Source of the DNA: Clostridiales bacterium
GTDB taxonomy: Bacteria; Bacillota; Clostridia; Christensenellales; Aristaeellaceae
Direction: 5' to 3'
DNA length: 64,000 nt
Assembly: GCA_015056145.1 (NCBI GenBank)
Contig: SVGY01000003.1
Coordinates: forward strand, 62,001-126,000
Below, piece after piece: positions 26,101 to 34,506 of the stretch. Position 1 is the first letter of the stretch, and each line of letters begins with the position of its first letter. The translations under genes were made by a program, and so were the position numbers. The notes below the pieces were generated by a model. That model did no database searches, was not told the DNA's origin, and worked only from the letters and a program-made list of their open reading frames with translations.

Positions 26101-27024
26101 GAGGGCATTCTGGTGCCTGCCACCGCCACGCTGGAAATTACCGGTGACGGCATCCTGGATGTGCAGAATACACGCAATAACGGTGTTGCCATTGGTGCAA
26201 GCAACTCCGGTACCTACGGCAGCATTCTTGTGGATATGGAAGGCAAGCTGAACGTGCTGGCTGTGGGTGATCAGAGTGTATGCATCGGCGGCGGTATCAG
26301 CAACGAAAAGTCCTCGATCCATTTTGTGAAGGGTTTTGTTTCGGCTTCTGCCAAGGCGCTCTCCGGTGTTGTTATCGGCGGCCGCAGCGGTGCATGCTAC
26401 ATCCGTGTGGATGAAACCGCTGAGCTGGAACTTCGCTGTGCAGGAAAAAGCTTTGTGGGTATCGGTACTGAAAGCGGAACGTTGAACGCCACCATCAGCG
26501 GTTTTGCCAAGGTGTACGGCGAGGGAGACGTGATCGTTGGCATTGGCGCATCTGCCGGCGGAACGGGTACCGTTCGGCTGGAACATAAGGGTGTAAATGT
26601 TGACTTCAAGGGCGCAAAGGCTGTGGGTATCGGTTCTGTGAACAGCGGCATTGAAGTGGAATGCCACGCTGACAGAGTTTCGATCTACGGCGAAGGCGAA
26701 ACGGTGTGCGGCATCGGCAATATCGACGGTTACGGTTCTGTACATATCGACTGTGGTATTGTGGATGTTACCTTGCTGGCTTCCGAGCGGGAATATCTCG
26801 GCACTAGAAACACCCCGGTGATTATCGAGGGCGGCAATATCCTTCTGGATATGGAAGCCACGCCCATTTATCCTGCCAATTCCTTGGGCCAGCCGCTACA
26901 GGCAGTGGAAATTGCGGAAGGCGACTTTGATCGGCACTTTGAAAGCGCCGCAGGTCAGTACGATTATGTGGCACAGCGTGACCCCGAAACCAAGCGGCTG
27001 TGTGTATATCTGCCTGTGGAATGA
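23125..27024 (+). CDS. cytoplasmic LacI-type sensor / degenerate GGDEF / EAL protein with C-terminal beta-helix
   Basis: A 1299-residue protein with no membrane segment or signal peptide. Residues 1-285 resemble a LacI/periplasmic-binding sensor without a DNA-binding domain (ICANDVMAAGA, VVTGFDG). Residues 465-625 are a GGDEF-like domain whose signature has become RTENDKF, so cyclase activity is unlikely. Residues 650-880 form an EAL phosphodiesterase with intact motifs: YEALMR, EITEHSE, IDDYGTGFSN, KIDR, AEGVET and QGYY. From about 905 to 1245 comes a glycine-rich repetitive region with seven VGIG-type turns at 30-40-residue intervals (AIGASN, CIGGGI, VIGGRS, GIGTES, GIGASA, GIGSVN, GIGNID), read as a right-handed beta-helix. 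It probably degrades cyclic di-GMP in response to a cytosolic ligand. The ATG at 23125 is chosen with GGAAGG upstream. Confidence 0.85.
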   Translation: MLKDHKLIGVCISRITDDECADFLHALFQNTRGTSCRLMVYNSYSEVYAGNDKKQLEETVFHAMCFDRLDALVIADQCFRHKEIVEKLIEKAKSHQVPVIVLEKEYDGCFAVLPEYKSAYVDMVRHVIVQHGAKNLKYMGGVRGEYHSELRRMLFEQTLAECGLHADENDTIYCDYWEGPVKRRIERWHEQGNMPDALICANDVMAAGACQKLAQLGLRVPEDVVVTGFDGLDFLRYHQPTLTTCRRDTQALASLTFATIEKALAGEEPSSAVAPYVMVSGESCGCHTEFDIASLRRIANESNVKLLDGQIHEKQVFSLFGNVLRNTALHNLDKCLKPQLLDNSVVCIRDDLIEWIRSSELQKITSSLTSKMVVASSNDGILHGKINTQFPLEEGYPKLPSLLEEEQMFLFQDFFADSELCGYYAVRTDNVLDISQRLHRIVNVMNGVISLIVSRLRQEYINENMLEMSWRDSLTGVLNLRGITAVINSRYEEMKKEGIALSVHTLPHYQFICENFGLSAADEAVCFVAECLRNTYHENALIARTENDKFIVINVASDTAETSKVLADAEARLRLTIDEANKQNEKGYSLELNSGSMVAESGWTNDLISLIKIADGELYLNRLKQKNRTVLQQRKTAREDYALLDLLLKKNLFQYHFQPIVSARTGEICAYEALMRTSKDIGLSPMEVLRIAQEHFRLYDVEHATLYNVMAYVEDNFKLFKGKRVYINSIPGCSLSDEDRQEFISRYSHLFHMCTIEITEHSEFTDEKEVLNIRNLNDGTNFCQLAIDDYGTGFSNIVNLLRYSPNVIKIDRYLIEDIQNDSNKQMFVRNTIEFARMNSIATLAEGVETYQELKKVIELGVDYVQGYYTARPAPEVIQAINADISSQIIEENLKNVRMGKETHTYFAKNNETIRLLDLALKKYTAIEIHGGKTHLVGEKNHPIGMVVKIGEGCQCTLEMENVNMMGPNETTIQLGFDAKCRLVVKGECTLHKEGILVPATATLEITGDGILDVQNTRNNGVAIGASNSGTYGSILVDMEGKLNVLAVGDQSVCIGGGISNEKSSIHFVKGFVSASAKALSGVVIGGRSGACYIRVDETAELELRCAGKSFVGIGTESGTLNATISGFAKVYGEGDVIVGIGASAGGTGTVRLEHKGVNVDFKGAKAVGIGSVNSGIEVECHADRVSIYGEGETVCGIGNIDGYGSVHIDCGIVDVTLLASEREYLGTRNTPVIIEGGNILLDMEATPIYPANSLGQPLQAVEIAEGDFDRHFESAAGQYDYVAQRDPETKRLCVYLPVE

Positions 27025-27042
27025 GTATGAAAAAATAATTAG

Positions 27043-27080
27043 GGACTGCTGCAGATCATTACTGCAGCAGTCCTGCTTTT
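27043..27080. terminator. terminator after the EAL protein gene
   Basis: A 12-bp perfect stem (27043-27054 with 27062-27073, GGACTG to CAGTCC) is followed by TGCTTTTTT on the plus strand. The opposite side, read on the minus strand, is AT-rich, so it may also serve the convergent membrane protein gene. Confidence 0.92.
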
Positions 27081-27108
27081 TTGGGTGGTTGGAACAATTG
27101 TCAGCGGC

Positions 27109-27891
27109 TCACACCGCCACATCCTCCCGCATGGCAAGGCCCGCAGCAATGCACAGCGCAAGCACGCACAGGGCTGTTGTGGCGATTACACCGGGATAAG
27201 CTTGTTGAAAACCTTTGTGGGACAGGTGACGGATCAGGATGCCCGCATAGCCCCAGATGACGGCCAGCGGGTATACCCAATCCCTGCGGCGGAATGTGGT
27301 AAGGCAGCCAATGAGCGCACCCAGGATGAGCAGAAGAATCGTCCAGAAGGTTTGAGGCAAACCGAAACCATTCCAGCCAAGGCTTACCAGCCATGTGGCA
27401 ACATTGGTCATTGCTGCTACGGTGATCCAGCCGAAATAAAGGCTGAATGCACCCCGGGTGAAGAGCCTCTCCCAAACGCCTTCGCCGCTGTGATATATGA
27501 GCCTGGAAAGGGGAATGAGGGTGATGAGGAGGGCGAAGATCCACATCACGGAAAGACCAAGCTTGAGGTAATGCCAGCTGAGCAGCCAGAGAATATTGAA
27601 AATACAGCTGAAAACAAACAAAAAACCTGCCCTTTGCAGGATAACCCGGCTGCGCAGCGGATTGAACGCTCCTGCCTGAAATGCCACGAAACCAAGCAGC
27701 AAAAGGTAGATCACTCCCCAAATGGCAAAAGCCACGGGCGCAGGGGTAAACAGACCCGGAAACTTATCTGAAACCTGGCCTGTGGTAATGCCTCCAATGG
27801 GCAGAAGATTTGCCAGCGCATTGACGGCAAGTAATGCCGCAAAGGCTGCGCCATTGAGCCAGCGCATGAGGGTGATGCGTTTTTCTTTCAT
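27109..27891 (-). CDS. tryptophan-rich sensory (TspO/MBR-like) membrane protein
   Basis: A 260-residue integral membrane protein with about seven helices and many tryptophans. The FTPAPVAFAIWGVIYL segment near residues 50-65 and the SWHYLKLGLSVMWI segment match the conserved regions of TspO/MBR-related proteins, although this one is longer than the classical 160-residue five-helix TspO. The function in Firmicutes is unknown; porphyrin or small-ligand binding is the family theme, and hemW is 4 kb away. The ATG at 27891 follows GGAGGCGTCACC; the longer frame upstream lacks a ribosome site. Confidence 0.75.
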   Translation of the reverse strand: MKEKRITLMRWLNGAAFAALLAVNALANLLPIGGITTGQVSDKFPGLFTPAPVAFAIWGVIYLLLLGFVAFQAGAFNPLRSRVILQRAGFLFVFSCIFNILWLLSWHYLKLGLSVMWIFALLITLIPLSRLIYHSGEGVWERLFTRGAFSLYFGWITVAAMTNVATWLVSLGWNGFGLPQTFWTILLLILGALIGCLTTFRRRDWVYPLAVIWGYAGILIRHLSHKGFQQAYPGVIATTALCVLALCIAAGLAMREDVAV

Positions 27892-27969
27892 GGTGACGCC
27901 TCCTTTTTTTGTTAGTATAGACAAAAACAAGGCGGTTCATAACTCCTGGCGGGAAAATGCGAAAAAACG

Positions 27970-27998
27970 TTGCGTATGTCATAGAAAAGGGCTACAAT
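27970..27998 (+). promoter_or_regulatory. nadE promoter
   Basis: TTGCGT (27970-27975), 17-nt spacer, TACAAT (27993-27998), 36 nt before the nadE start. Confidence 0.7.
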
Positions 27999-28034
27999 AT
28001 AGTGGAAAGGCAAGTGTTTTGGAGGTGTGCTTCA

Positions 28035-28778
28035 ATGGCGTTCAATGCTGAAAATGTTAAGAACGATCTGGTTAAGTGGATCCGTGACTGGTTTGATGTA
28101 AACGGCCCCGGCTGCAATGCAGTGATCGGTATTTCCGGCGGCAAGGACAGCACTGTAGTGGCTGGACTATGCGTGGAAGCTCTCGGCAAGGACCGGGTTT
28201 TCGGTGTAATGATGCCCAACGGGGTTCAGGCGGATATTGCCGATTCTGAAAGGGTTTGCGAGTTTCTGGGCATCCGCAGTGTGACGATCAATATCGCAGG
28301 AGCTTTTGACAGCCTGATGGCAGAACTGAAGGAAAAAATGGAAGAAGTAACTGCTCAGTCCATTCAGAATCTGCCTCCCCGGCTGCGCATGTCCACTCTG
28401 TATGCGGTTTCCCAGTGCATCAACGGTCGTGTGGCCAACACCTGCAACCTCTCCGAGGACTGGGTGGGCTACTCCACCCGCTACGGCGACAGCGTGGGCG
28501 ATTTCAGCCCGCTGAGCCAGCTGACGGTGCATGAAGTGCGGGAGATCGGTGTGGCACTTGGTATGCCCAGAGAACTGGTATTCAAGGTGCCCAGCGACGG
28601 CCTGTGCGGAAAAACCGACGAGGATAATCTGGGCTTTACTTATGAGATGCTGGATAAATACATCCGTACCGGCGTTTGCGAGGATGAGGAAAAGAAGGCC
28701 CTCATCGATCGCAAGCACAAGGCGAATCTCTTTAAATTGCAGCTGATGCCCTCCTTCCCTTACCAGCCAGAGGAGTAA
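28035..28778 (+). CDS. nadE: ammonia-dependent NAD synthase
   Basis: A 247-residue N-type ATP pyrophosphatase that amidates nicotinate adenine dinucleotide to NAD. The PP-loop SGGKDST is at about residues 35-41, and the NTCNLSEDWVGYSTRYGDSVGDF region and C-terminal SDGLCGKTDEDNLGF segment are typical of NadE. It lacks the nitrilase-type glutaminase domain, so ammonia is the expected nitrogen source. The ATG follows GGAGGTGTGCTTCA; the gene has its own promoter and terminator. Confidence 0.96.
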   Translation: MAFNAENVKNDLVKWIRDWFDVNGPGCNAVIGISGGKDSTVVAGLCVEALGKDRVFGVMMPNGVQADIADSERVCEFLGIRSVTINIAGAFDSLMAELKEKMEEVTAQSIQNLPPRLRMSTLYAVSQCINGRVANTCNLSEDWVGYSTRYGDSVGDFSPLSQLTVHEVREIGVALGMPRELVFKVPSDGLCGKTDEDNLGFTYEMLDKYIRTGVCEDEEKKALIDRKHKANLFKLQLMPSFPYQPEE

Positions 28779-28788
28779 TTCAGACGTA

Positions 28789-28831
28789 AAAACCCCCAGG
28801 GAGCCATTTTGAAGCGCTCCCTGGGGGTTTT
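28789..28831. terminator. bidirectional terminator between nadE and the sugar dehydrogenase gene
   Basis: A 16-bp perfect stem (28789-28804 with 28816-28831, AAACCCCC to GGGGGTTT) whose ends provide T runs on both strands. It lies between convergent genes. Confidence 0.92.
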
Positions 28832-28851
28832 GCATGCATTGGGGATATGAG

Positions 28852-30102
28852 TCAGTCTCTGCGGAAAAGATCCCGGGTGTATACTTTGTCGGCAACATCA
28901 TCCAGACAGGCGTTGTAGCGGTTTGCGATGATGGCGGCGCTTTGGGCCTTGAAGGCGGCCAGATCGTTGACGACGGGATTGCCAAAGAAGGTGGAGCCAT
29001 CGGGAAGAGTGGGCTCGTAAATGATGACGTCGGCACCCTTGGCCTTCAAACGGCGCATAACGCCCTGAATGCTGCTGTGGCGGAAGTTGTCGCTGCCTTC
29101 CTTCATGGTGAGGCGGAAGATGCCGATGGTGACCTGCTTTTCCTTTTCGGCACTCCAGGAGGATTCGTCGGGATCGAAATTGGCCATTTTCAACACACGG
29201 TCGGCGATGAATTCCTTGCGGGTGCGGTTGGATTCCACAATGGCTTCGATGAGGTTCTGGGGTACGTCCTCGTAATTGGCCAGAAGCTGCTTGGTATCCT
29301 TGGGCAGGCAATAGCCGCCGTAGCCGAAGGAGGGGTTGTTGTAGTGATCGCCAATGCGGGGATCAAGACACATACCCCGGATGATGGCGGTGGTATCCAG
29401 ATTTTTCATCTCGGCGTAGGTGTCCAGCTCGTTGAAGAAGGAAACACGCAGGGCCAGGTAGGTGTTGGCAAAAAGCTTGACGGCTTCTGCCTCGGTAAAG
29501 CCCATGATGAGGGTTTCAGTATCCTTTTTGATGGCTCCCTCCTGGAGAAGGGCGGCAAAAAGCCGGGCTGCTTCCATGAGACGGGGATCCTCGGTATCGG
29601 TGCCGATAACAATGCGGCTGGGGTAAAGATTATCGTACAGAGCCTTGCTTTCCCGGAGGAATTCCGGGCTGAAGAGGATGTTGCTGCTGCCGGTCTTTTC
29701 CCGGATGCTGCGGGTATAGCCTACGGGAATGGTGGATTTGATGACCATGATGGCATTGGGATTGACTTCCATTACGAGACGGATAACGGTCTCCACGGCA
29801 GAGGTATCGAAATAGTTCTGCTGAGGATCGTAGTTGGTAGGAGCGGCGATGATGACCAGATCCGCATCGGAATAGGCCTGGCGTGCGTCCAGCGTGGCAG
29901 TGAGGCGCAGAGGGCGGTTAGCAAAGAAGTCCTCGATTTCGTTATCCTGAATGGGAGATTTGCGGTTATTGACCATCTCCACCCGCTCGGGAAGGATATC
30001 CACCGCCGTTACATCGTGATTCTGGGAAAGAAGTGTAGCAAGGGACAAGCCAACATAGCCCATGCCGGCCACTGCGATTTTGAGCTGATCCATAGGTTTC
30101 AT
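28852..30102 (-). CDS. UDP-glucose/nucleotide-sugar 6-dehydrogenase
   Basis: A 416-residue NAD-dependent enzyme that oxidises a nucleotide sugar such as UDP-glucose to the uronic acid, a precursor for surface polysaccharide. The Rossmann motif GMGYVGLS lies near residue 13, KSTIPVGYT near 119, FSPEFLRES near 137, and the catalytic cysteine in [14 protein letters not shown] near 255. The C-terminal UDP-binding domain is complete. Substrate specificity (UDP-Glc against other sugars) cannot be read from this. The ATG at 30102 follows AAGGAG by 9 nt; the ORF's earlier ATG touches the ribosome site. Confidence 0.9.
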   Translation of the reverse strand: MKPMDQLKIAVAGMGYVGLSLATLLSQNHDVTAVDILPERVEMVNNRKSPIQDNEIEDFFANRPLRLTATLDARQAYSDADLVIIAAPTNYDPQQNYFDTSAVETVIRLVMEVNPNAIMVIKSTIPVGYTRSIREKTGSSNILFSPEFLRESKALYDNLYPSRIVIGTDTEDPRLMEAARLFAALLQEGAIKKDTETLIMGFTEAEAVKLFANTYLALRVSFFNELDTYAEMKNLDTTAIIRGMCLDPRIGDHYNNPSFGYGGYCLPKDTKQLLANYEDVPQNLIEAIVESNRTRKEFIADRVLKMANFDPDESSWSAEKEKQVTIGIFRLTMKEGSDNFRHSSIQGVMRRLKAKGADVIIYEPTLPDGSTFFGNPVVNDLAAFKAQSAAIIANRYNACLDDVADKVYTRDLFRRD

Positions 30103-30127
30103 GAAGCACATCTCCTTTGTATGCGTA

Positions 30128-30607
30128 TTAGTCCACTACATCAAAAAGGGTGCAGGGAATCATCCTTTGCAGATCATCCGGGGAAAGCTCCACCTGGAAG
30201 CCGATTTTACCTGCGCTGAAAATGATGGTGTCAAAGAGAATAACGCTTTCATCCAGCACGGTGGGAAAAAGCTTTTTCATGCCGATGGGGGAACAGCCGC
30301 CGTGTATATAGCCGGTGAGGGGAAGAAGATCCCGGGCTTTGAGCATTTCGATCTTCTTTTCCTTAACGGCCTGGGCGGCTTTTTTCAGGTTCAGCTCTCC
30401 GGCAACAGGAATGACGAAAACGTAATTCTTTCCAGAGGCCCCTACAGTGACGAGGGTTTTGTATACCTGATCCGCATCCTGGCCGAGGGCCCGGGCCACT
30501 TCCAAGCCGCTGAGGGCACCGCCGGCACCGTCGTAGGTATAGGAACGGTATGGAATATTGGCTGCATCCAGCAGGCGCATCACATTGGTCTTTTCGTTCA
30601 TGGTCAT
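30128..30607 (-). CDS. ybaK: YbaK/EbsC-type Cys-tRNA(Pro) deacylase
   Basis: A 159-residue protein of the YbaK/ProX editing family that hydrolyses mischarged Cys-tRNA(Pro). Conserved family stretches are present: KTLVTVG near residue 50, [14 protein letters not shown] near 65-78, and [14 protein letters not shown] near 97-110. The start ATG overlaps the stop of the preceding membrane protein gene as ATGA, with no separate ribosome site, so translation is probably coupled. A second in-frame ATG lies six bases inside. Confidence 0.9.
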   Translation of the reverse strand: MTMNEKTNVMRLLDAANIPYRSYTYDGAGGALSGLEVARALGQDADQVYKTLVTVGASGKNYVFVIPVAGELNLKKAAQAVKEKKIEMLKARDLLPLTGYIHGGCSPIGMKKLFPTVLDESVILFDTIIFSAGKIGFQVELSPDDLQRMIPCTLFDVVD

Positions 30608-32379
30608 TGATTGGGCAGCGCAGTGGTGGGTGCGCCGCACTTGAGGCAGGGACTCAGGCTGGAATACTCCCGCAGGTCACGGTAGAGGAAGGTACCGGTC
30701 AGAGGACGGAATTCCTCACGGATGCTTTCGCAATTGGCATCCATATGATAGTAGTGACCGCCGTCGGGGTTATAGTAAAGAGTGGTTTCTGCAGGAGGCG
30801 CAGGGCTGACGGTGGTGCGGGGAGCTTCGGTTGTGGTGATGTTGCTGGTTTTATCATTGACTACCACTTCTTCGGTGTTCACTTCATCGTTGGTTGCCAG
30901 CGAGTTGGGGTTGACGTACCACTGGCCGCCTTCCTTCACCATCAGCACGGTAAAACGGTAGATGACGGGATCTTTGCCGTTCTGTTTGTCGATTTCAGCG
31001 GTCATGGTGATGGTGCGGCTGGTATCATCATCGGTGCCGGAGATATCCTCCAGGGTATAGGAAATGGGCAGACGGTTGGTAAGCAGAGTAAACAGGGCAG
31101 TAACCGGGGATTCCTGGGCGCTTGCCCAGCTGGGCTGCACCAGGGAAACCATGTCCTCCACCCGATTGCCGCACCAGTTGTTCATGAACATTTCCAGACG
31201 GGTTTCCGCTTCGGATTTTGCTGCAGGGGTGGGAGTGGGCTCATCTACCGGGGCGGAAAGCCCTGCGGCTGCTGCGTAATCATAATCGGAAGGTTCGGGA
31301 GTGTTTTCCAGCTGGGAAGCGGGCGGGGGCGGGGTCACGTTGGGGGCAAGCTGAACCTCGTTTTTGCCTTCCATGGCCATGGAAAGGGTGAAGATGCACA
31401 TGCCCACATAAATGACAGAAACGATGATGCGTGCAGCAGGGGTCATCATCTGCCGGTACCACATGGCTCCGAGGCCTATGAGGCATACCGCCAGGAAGAT
31501 GTAGCGCAGCACATTCATGGTCTGGGAAACGAAGAGGCAGGGGATGAACAGCAGGGGAATAAGGCCGAAAAGGAACAGCATCCACAGCATGTTTGCATCC
31601 GCAGGTGCAGAAGCTGAAGCATACTGGCCGCCATGATTCCGGGCCGCCATTTGCATAAAGCTGCTTTGCCCGCCGTTCATGGGGGGCTGCTGATAGGGCT
31701 GGGCAGCTGGCGGTACATTCTGCTGAGGGTAGAAGGCGTTTTGGGGAGCCTGATATGCGGGCTGACCAGGCATTGGCATTCCGCTGGGCGGATAGGTGAT
31801 GCCGCCAGGGCCGTAGCCTGCAGGCTGAATGTCAGGCGGGGCAGAAATTGCAGTAACAACGGGGGCTGCCAGCTCTGTGGACTGCGGCTGCTGCGGAGGA
31901 ACAAATCCCTGATTGCGTGCGGAAAAGCCGCCGTTCATGTTCTGGGCACTATTGCCCAGCGGAGGCAGATTGCCGGAATAGCCACCCTGAGGAGCACCCA
32001 TGGGCAGGGTAGGATCCGGGAGGCTGACACCGCCTACAGGCATGGGCGGCACACCGCTGTCCAGCGCATAGGGAGGATAACCACCTTGCCCGGGATAACC
32101 GGGCGCAGGCATGGAAGGGGCGGGAGTATATCCCTGCGTGGGCTGAGGCTGCTGCATTCCATAGGGGGAAGCAGGCATCTGGGCCGGATCTCCATAGAGA
32201 GGATTATGCACAGGGGTCGCAAAAAAGGCGGGATTGGGGATCTCCGCCTGAGGGGGCGCTTTGGTAAAATCGGGAGCGGATTGCTCCGATTTCTGGAACA
32301 AGCCCGTTTTGTTGAAAAGGCTGCGTTTCTGCATGCCAAAGGTGGGGGTTTGGGTATATCGTGAGCGATTGCCGTTCAT
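30604..32379 (-). CDS. proline/glutamine-rich membrane protein of unknown function
   Basis: A 591-residue protein in four parts. Residues 1-260 are low-complexity, rich in Pro, Gln, Gly and Met, and probably disordered and cytoplasmic. About 265-350 contain three membrane helices. A Pro/Thr-rich spacer leads to an extracytoplasmic NTF2-like domain of about 120 residues, and a C-terminal module (YYNPDGGHYYH...C, ...CLKCG) carries a Cys/His pattern that looks like a small metal-binding fold found at the ends of many Firmicute surface proteins. The function is unknown. The ATG follows AGGAGATGTTTT, and the gene is cotranscribed with ybaK. Confidence 0.75.
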   Translation of the reverse strand: MNGNRSRYTQTPTFGMQKRSLFNKTGLFQKSEQSAPDFTKAPPQAEIPNPAFFATPVHNPLYGDPAQMPASPYGMQQPQPTQGYTPAPSMPAPGYPGQGGYPPYALDSGVPPMPVGGVSLPDPTLPMGAPQGGYSGNLPPLGNSAQNMNGGFSARNQGFVPPQQPQSTELAAPVVTAISAPPDIQPAGYGPGGITYPPSGMPMPGQPAYQAPQNAFYPQQNVPPAAQPYQQPPMNGGQSSFMQMAARNHGGQYASASAPADANMLWMLFLFGLIPLLFIPCLFVSQTMNVLRYIFLAVCLIGLGAMWYRQMMTPAARIIVSVIYVGMCIFTLSMAMEGKNEVQLAPNVTPPPPASQLENTPEPSDYDYAAAAGLSAPVDEPTPTPAAKSEAETRLEMFMNNWCGNRVEDMVSLVQPSWASAQESPVTALFTLLTNRLPISYTLEDISGTDDDTSRTITMTAEIDKQNGKDPVIYRFTVLMVKEGGQWYVNPNSLATNDEVNTEEVVVNDKTSNITTTEAPRTTVSPAPPAETTLYYNPDGGHYYHMDANCESIREEFRPLTGTFLYRDLREYSSLSPCLKCGAPTTALPNQ

Positions 32380-32435
32380 AAAACATCTCCTGCCTTGTCT
32401 GCTCAAGGGAAACGAGCTCAGATGAGCTCAAGTTT

Positions 32436-32463
32436 ATTATAGCACACATTGCGATTTTGTAAA
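32436..32463 (-). promoter_or_regulatory. promoter of the proline-rich protein-ybaK operon
   Basis: On the minus strand TTTACA (32463-32458), a 16-nt spacer ending in TGC, and TATAAT (32441-32436). The leader contains the short palindrome GAGCTC-ATCT-GAGCTC just downstream. Confidence 0.78.
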
Positions 32464-32534
32464 CAAAATCAAGAGAATTTTACGAATTGGAAATAATTGT
32501 TTGACGATGAAAAGAGCAAATCACAGTGCCGGGG

Positions 32535-32581
32535 GAATAAAAACAACCGCCAGGGCGCAGGGGAGGCGCTTTGGCGGTTGT
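32535..32581 (-). terminator. terminator of the metG-miaA operon
   Basis: A 16-bp stem with one mismatch (32581-32566 with 32558-32543) is followed on the minus strand by TTTTTATT. It sits 38 nt after the miaA stop codon. Confidence 0.88.
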
Positions 32582-32619
32582 GACATTTGATTCATAATGT
32601 TTGCCAGAGAGGGTGCTTT

Positions 32620-33990
32620 TCAGGCGAGAAAAGCCTCGATGAGGCTGCAGGCCTCGGCGATGGGATCTTTATCCATTTGGAGCCAGTGGATATCCTTATC
32701 CCGGCGGAACCAGGTCATCTGGCGCTTTGCAAACTGTTTGATGGCAATAGCCAGCAGGCGGTTGAGCTCTTCTTCGGAAGGGATGACCCCGGTAAGGTAT
32801 TGGGTGATGAGCTTGTATTCCAGCCCCAGCTTGAGCATGAATTCTTCGCTGACGCCCTCCTTGAGCAGGGCGGAAACTTCTTCCATCATGCCTTCCCGGA
32901 AGCGGCGGGTCATGCGCTGGTCAATGCGCTGGGCAAGGATTTCTCTGGGCCAGGTAACGCCCAGCTTCAGGGTTTGGTAGCGGGGGGATTTGGTGGGGAT
33001 TACATCGTCGCCGTCGTGGATCTTCTCCAGAATACGCATCACACGGTTGCGGTTTTTGGGCTCCACATCTGTTTCGGGCATGATATCAAGAAGCATCTGG
33101 TAAAGCTTTTCGGTAGAGAAGGTCTCCAGATGGGCCCTGTATTCCAAATCGGGCATTTTGCCGGAAAGCTGGTAGCCATCGGCTACAGAAGCCACATACA
33201 GCCCCGTGCCGCCCACCAGGAAGGGCACCTTGCCACGGCTGAGAATATCCTCCGCTGCTTCGTAGGCTTGCTTTTGGAAGTCTGCCATGGAATAGAAATC
33301 GCCGGGATTAACCACGTCCAGCAGATGATGAGGCACGCCCTGCATCTCCTCCGGGGTGATTTTGCCGCTGCCCAGATCCAGCCGGCGGAAAACTTGCCGG
33401 GAGTCGGCGGAGATGATCTCGCCATTCCAGCGTTTTGCCAGTTCCACGCCGAGGGCGCTCTTGCCGCTGGCATTTGTGCCTGCCACTACCACCATTTTGG
33501 GAAGGGTGCAGGGCGGGTGATGATAGGCGATGCGGGGAGAACCATCCGCCATCCAGACAGTGCCGCAGCGGATAAAGCCGTTGCGTTCAAAGGCACGCTG
33601 CATGGGCAGATTATCGGCGTGGGTATCGCCCCGGAGGTTTTGGCTGCGTTGAAGCGCCCAGCGGACGATTTCGTCCACCATGCGGGGCTTTTCTCCGGTG
33701 GAGGCCACCCGGTGAAGCGTGAGGTAAGGCGCATCGTTCAGCCATGCACCATCGATAACCTGATAGGTGGGTTCCTCCCCGGTGAGGAGCATGAAGACGG
33801 CATAGATGTGTCCGTCCTCTTCGCAGACATAGCCCCGGGAAAAAGCAATATCCTCTTCAACAGTTTCCCGGAAAGGATAACCGGAGGCCCATTGGGTAGC
33901 GTTGCCGGTTTTGCGCATGTAGAGACGGGCATTGTCGTAGATCTGCATTACAGCATCCACATCGGCAGGTGTTGTCAGGCGGATGTTCAT
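32620..33990 (-). CDS. miaA: fusion of a GNAT acetyltransferase with tRNA dimethylallyltransferase
   Basis: A 456-residue protein in one uninterrupted frame. Residues 1-158 form a GNAT-like N-acetyltransferase (RLTTPADVDAVMQIYDNAR at the start, HADNLPMQRAFERNGF near the end). From about 162 the sequence is MiaA: P-loop GTNASGKSALG, then SADSRQVFRRLDLGSGK, the VGGTGLY motif and the C-terminal RQMTWFRRD stretch. MiaA adds dimethylallyl to A37 of tRNAs reading UNN codons. No ribosome site precedes the inner ATG, which argues for a true fusion. The start at 33990 follows AAGGAGCACATC. It is the fourth gene of the metG operon. Confidence 0.9.
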   Translation of the reverse strand: MNIRLTTPADVDAVMQIYDNARLYMRKTGNATQWASGYPFRETVEEDIAFSRGYVCEEDGHIYAVFMLLTGEEPTYQVIDGAWLNDAPYLTLHRVASTGEKPRMVDEIVRWALQRSQNLRGDTHADNLPMQRAFERNGFIRCGTVWMADGSPRIAYHHPPCTLPKMVVVAGTNASGKSALGVELAKRWNGEIISADSRQVFRRLDLGSGKITPEEMQGVPHHLLDVVNPGDFYSMADFQKQAYEAAEDILSRGKVPFLVGGTGLYVASVADGYQLSGKMPDLEYRAHLETFSTEKLYQMLLDIMPETDVEPKNRNRVMRILEKIHDGDDVIPTKSPRYQTLKLGVTWPREILAQRIDQRMTRRFREGMMEEVSALLKEGVSEEFMLKLGLEYKLITQYLTGVIPSEEELNRLLAIAIKQFAKRQMTWFRRDKDIHWLQMDKDPIAEACSLIEAFLA

Positions 33991-34000
33991 GATGTGCTCC

Positions 34001-34489
34001 TTACAAAAGATGATAGTAGGGGATGATATCCTCGTAGTGCCCATCCTTCATGAGGAAGCCCCCTGGGATGACCCCCAGCTGTACAAAGCCAAGGGACTGG
34101 TACAGGGAACGGGCCCGGGTGTTGGATGCCACTACAGCATTGAACTGGAGAATGGAGAAACCGTGGTTTCTGCCCTGTTTAAGGCAGTCCGTTACCAGCA
34201 GGCGGCCTGCACCTTTTCCCCGGCATTCCCGGTCCACGGCATAGCTGGCATTGCATATGTGGCCGCAGCGGCCTTCGTTGTTGGGGTGAAGGATATACAG
34301 GCCGATGACCCGGCCACTTTCAACCGCCACGGCACAATGGGTCTGGGCGGAGAAAAAGCGGGGGCCGGTAACATCATCCAGGAAATCCAGTTGAGGAAAG
34401 GCAACGCCGTCCTCCACCACTTGATTCCAGATGGCGATCATGGCAGGCAGATCGTCCGGGGTATAGGCCCGGATGGTAATGTTGGGCAT
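34001..34489 (-). CDS. GNAT family N-acetyltransferase
   Basis: A 162-residue acetyltransferase. The acetyl-CoA-binding motif A is RECRGKGAGRLLV near residues 87-99, preceded by the beta-4 strand ICNASYAV and followed by the motif-B segment NTRARSLYQSLGF. The substrate is unknown; N-terminal or small-molecule amines are both possible. It starts 17 nt after tatD with AAAGGAGCGCCTGCC before the ATG, and ends 10 nt before the fused GNAT-MiaA gene, so two GNAT domains are encoded side by side. Confidence 0.88.
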   Translation of the reverse strand: MPNITIRAYTPDDLPAMIAIWNQVVEDGVAFPQLDFLDDVTGPRFFSAQTHCAVAVESGRVIGLYILHPNNEGRCGHICNASYAVDRECRGKGAGRLLVTDCLKQGRNHGFSILQFNAVVASNTRARSLYQSLGFVQLGVIPGGFLMKDGHYEDIIPYYHLL

Positions 34490-34506
34490 GGCAGGCGCTC
34501 CTTTTA

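Noticed and set aside
24220-26745. Minus-strand frame of 841 codons opposite the EAL protein gene
   Set aside because: Antisense shadow of a GC-rich coding region; the plus strand carries intact EAL motifs and a clear start.
28834-30219. Plus-strand frame of 461 codons opposite the nucleotide-sugar dehydrogenase gene
   Set aside because: The minus strand encodes a complete dehydrogenase with catalytic cysteine; the plus frame has no family features.
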